A DNA stretch of 6,383 nucleotides from NCBI GenBank assembly GCA_023430245.1, contig JAEZBA010000149.1:1-6383 (forward strand), written 5' to 3'. Position 1 is the first letter of the stretch; each line of letters starts with the position of its first letter. Shown here one piece after another: positions 5,085 to 6,383 of the stretch. Source of the DNA: Pseudomonadota bacterium (GTDB lineage Bacteria > Pseudomonadota > Alphaproteobacteria > Rhizobiales > Xanthobacteraceae). The position numbers and the translations under genes are program-made. The notes beneath the pieces are model-generated. The model was given only the letters and a program-made list of their open reading frames with translations, searched no databases and had not been told where the DNA came from.

Positions 5085-5951
5085 GCCGTATTTGTCCTGT
5101 GTCGCGGCCCAGTCCGGCTCGCCAACGGCGTCGAGATAGTCGCGGAAGCTCATCGCCGCGTCGCGCCGCGCAAAAGCGCCAGACATCACGTCGGCGATCG
5201 CGGCCTGCATTGCGGCGGCGGCGTGGAGAATGAGCGTGATGCCGTAGGGGATGACGGTGAAGCCCAGTTCGGCGAACGCGGCGGGCGAGAGCAGCGGCGT
5301 CTTGCCGCCTTCAAGCGGGTTGGCAACCAACGGCACACCTGCAAAGGCACGGCCGATGCGTTGAAGCTCCTCGACCGATTCCGGGGCCTCGATGAACAGG
5401 CCCTCGGCGCCAGCGCGGAGATAGCGCTCGGCTCGCCGCATGGCGTCGTCGAGGCCGTGAACCGCTCTGGCGTCGGTGCGCGCGAAGATGAACGTCGTCG
5501 GGTCAAGGCGCTCGCCTGTCGCGGCGCGGACCTTCGCTTCCATCACCTCGACCGGAACGACAGTCTTGCCGGCGAGGTGGCCGCAGCGCTTCGGCCAGGT
5601 CTGGTCCTCCAGCATCATCGCGGCGACGCCCATGCGTTCGTAGCTTTGCACGGTCTGGATCACGTTCTTCACGTCGCCATAGCCGTCGTCGATATCGACG
5701 AAGGCTGGCAGGTCGCAGGCATTGACGATGTCGCGAACGGCCGCGGCGATATCGGCGAAAGCGCGCAGTCCCACATCCGGGACGCCGTAACGCGCGCCGA
5801 CCACCGAGAAGCCGCCGATGAAAAGACTCTTGCCACCGGCCTGCGCAATCAGCCGCGCGCCGAGCGCGTCATAGGCGCCGAGCAGCACCAGCGGCTTTTC
5901 GGATTTGAGAAGGTCGCGGAAGATCTGGCCTTTTGAGGCGTGGCCGGTCAT
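5079..5951 (-). CDS. Isocitrate lyase / PEP mutase superfamily enzyme
   Basis: This 290-aa cytoplasmic (beta/alpha)8-barrel enzyme has the length usual for methylisocitrate lyase, oxaloacetate decarboxylase and PEP mutase relatives. Visible landmarks are GAYDALGARLIAQAGG (25-40), the Mg-binding segment DIDDGYGD (86-93), E115 in MMLEDQ, the catalytic loop K121-R-C-G-H125, ARTDA (157-161) and E188. The Cys in the K-[KR]-C-G-H loop is the catalytic acid of the C-C bond lyases and is absent from PEP mutase itself, which favours a lyase or decarboxylase acting on a 2-hydroxy- or 2-oxo-dicarboxylate. The usual DTGYG reads DDGYG here, a change in the metal loop seen in less studied branches. I cannot name the substrate. 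The ATG at 5951 has AAGG about 10 nt upstream. It follows the small membrane protein gene by 21 nt (probable operon) and converges with the DUF899 operon. Confidence 0.9.
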   Translation of the reverse strand: MTGHASKGQIFRDLLKSEKPLVLLGAYDALGARLIAQAGGKSLFIGGFSVVGARYGVPDVGLRAFADIAAAVRDIVNACDLPAFVDIDDGYGDVKNVIQTVQSYERMGVAAMMLEDQTWPKRCGHLAGKTVVPVEVMEAKVRAATGERLDPTTFIFARTDARAVHGLDDAMRRAERYLRAGAEGLFIEAPESVEELQRIGRAFAGVPLVANPLEGGKTPLLSPAAFAELGFTVIPYGITLILHAAAAMQAAIADVMSGAFARRDAAMSFRDYLDAVGEPDWAATQDKYGA

Positions 5952-5972
5952 CGGAGCCAGCCCTTCGTCCGC

Positions 5973-6242
5973 TCAGCGGGAGAACGGCTCGACCTTCTGC
6001 GCGAAGCGCACGAACTTGTACATAATGTAGGCGCCGAGCGCGAGGAAGCCAACATCGAGGACGCGCCCGACGGTGTCGCCTAACCCAAACAGATGGGTCA
6101 TCGCCCAGCTGGCAGCGAAAGCCGCACCGAACACCTCTGCCCCGATCAGGATGGCTGCGCTGATCACCGTGATCACGTTGATCCAGACGATAGATTTACC
6201 GCCTGCGGGGGGCGTGGTCTTGGCGGTCGCGGGAGCGTTCAT
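5973..6242 (-). CDS. Small two-helix membrane protein
   Basis: This 89-aa protein has a short basic, Pro/Ala-rich N-terminus (1-17) and two hydrophobic segments, about 19-45 (IVWINVITVISAAILIGAEVF and on) and about 60-77 (VLDVGFLALGAYIMYKFV). It ends in RFAQKVEPFSR. I associate the phrase ISAAILIGAEVFGAAFA with a small hypothetical protein common in Bradyrhizobium-like genomes; this is recall. The start at 6242 has only GGA 7 nt before it. It is the first of two genes with the isocitrate lyase-like enzyme 21 nt downstream. Both ends are probably cytoplasmic given two helices and basic flanks. No function is known to me. Confidence 0.8.
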   Translation of the reverse strand: MNAPATAKTTPPAGGKSIVWINVITVISAAILIGAEVFGAAFAASWAMTHLFGLGDTVGRVLDVGFLALGAYIMYKFVRFAQKVEPFSR

Positions 6243-6264
6243 GCGTCGGTCCGGTTCGATGGCC

Positions 6265-6289
6265 GGGCAATGTCGTCGAAACGACGCCC
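6265..6289 (-). terminator. Hairpin between the right-edge gene and the small membrane protein
   Basis: On the minus strand GGGC then GTCGT, a TTCG loop, ACGAC and, after a 3-nt bulge, GCCC. The UUCG-type loop makes this stable. It starts 5 nt after the putative stop at 6296-6294 and has no U-tract, so it may be a rho-independent-like terminator of low efficiency or an mRNA 3'-end protector. Confidence 0.4.
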
Positions 6290-6293
6290 GCGA

Positions 6294-6383
6294 TCAAGGC
6301 TGGAATTGGGGCGGCAACGACCCCATGTCGAGTCCCGATGCCAAGCCTTCAGCCTTTGCCAGTTTCCCGAAAAAGTCGAGATA
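6294..6383 (-). CDS. Possible C-terminal end of a minus-strand gene
   Basis: Reading leftward from the edge, one frame is open for 29 codons to a TGA at 6296-6294. The visible peptide begins YLDFFGKLAKAEGL and ends MGSLPPQFQP. The composition (an amphipathic helix then a proline-rich tail) looks like a genuine protein end, and a hairpin follows directly. A second minus frame is also open here and stops at TGA overlapping the ATG at 6242, so the choice is not secure. I do not recognise the family. Confidence 0.4.
   Translation of the reverse strand, partial: YLDFFGKLAKAEGLASGLDMGSLPPQFQP

Noticed and set aside
5223..5936. A 237-codon plus-strand frame antisense to the isocitrate lyase-like gene
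   Set aside because: The minus frame holds the catalytic motifs; this frame has none.
6325..6383. Start of a plus-strand gene at the ATG at 6325
   Set aside because: Only about 19 codons are visible, with a poor ribosome site, and it overlaps a more protein-like minus-strand frame.

Overview
The window is GC-rich and reads as chromosomal DNA from an alphaproteobacterium of the Bradyrhizobium / Rhodopseudomonas / Afipia kind. This rests on codon use, on the fold-III ornithine decarboxylase type, and on the company of DUF899 and small membrane proteins. The placement comes from recognising proteins by eye, not from a search. I see no mobile element, phage gene, CRISPR array, tRNA or rRNA.

Left part (1-1860, all minus strand): a polyamine unit. 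A consensus-like promoter (TTGACA, 16 bp, TATGTC) at 1809-1782 is followed by an untranslated leader of about 415 nt, rich in hairpins that partly exclude one another and containing a U6 tract. This is where alphaproteobacteria carry the speF leader RNA. Next come a complete type III PLP-dependent ornithine (or lysine/ornithine) decarboxylase (1358-228), a set of hairpins including two 26-bp tandem repeat units that overlap its stop codon, and the first 27 codons of a probable GNAT acetyltransferase that runs off the left edge. Together the unit makes putrescine (or cadaverine) under probable leader control, possibly followed by an acetylation step.

Middle part (1866-5068): a divergent locus of poorly characterised genes. 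On the minus strand, a 406-aa regulator (helical-repeat N-terminus, OmpR-like winged-helix-like region, second C-terminal HTH) is followed after 42 nt by a 212-aa beta-propeller-like protein. Across a 130-bp divergent spacer with GTCAC repeats lies a plus-strand pair: a DUF899 thioredoxin-fold protein with a CxxC motif, and a 90-aa membrane protein coupled through an ATGA overlap. The 155 bp downstream of the propeller gene can fold into a branched structure.

Right part (5069-6383, minus strand): an 89-aa two-helix membrane protein precedes, by 21 nt, an isocitrate lyase/PEP mutase superfamily enzyme that keeps the K-R-C-G-H catalytic loop. That enzyme converges with the DUF899 operon with 10 bp between stop codons. 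A possible C-terminal end of another minus-strand gene lies at the right edge, followed by a hairpin.

The best candidates for something undescribed are the switch-like decarboxylase leader and the regulator / propeller / DUF899 / mini-membrane-protein locus. All folds were made by eye and no database was consulted.
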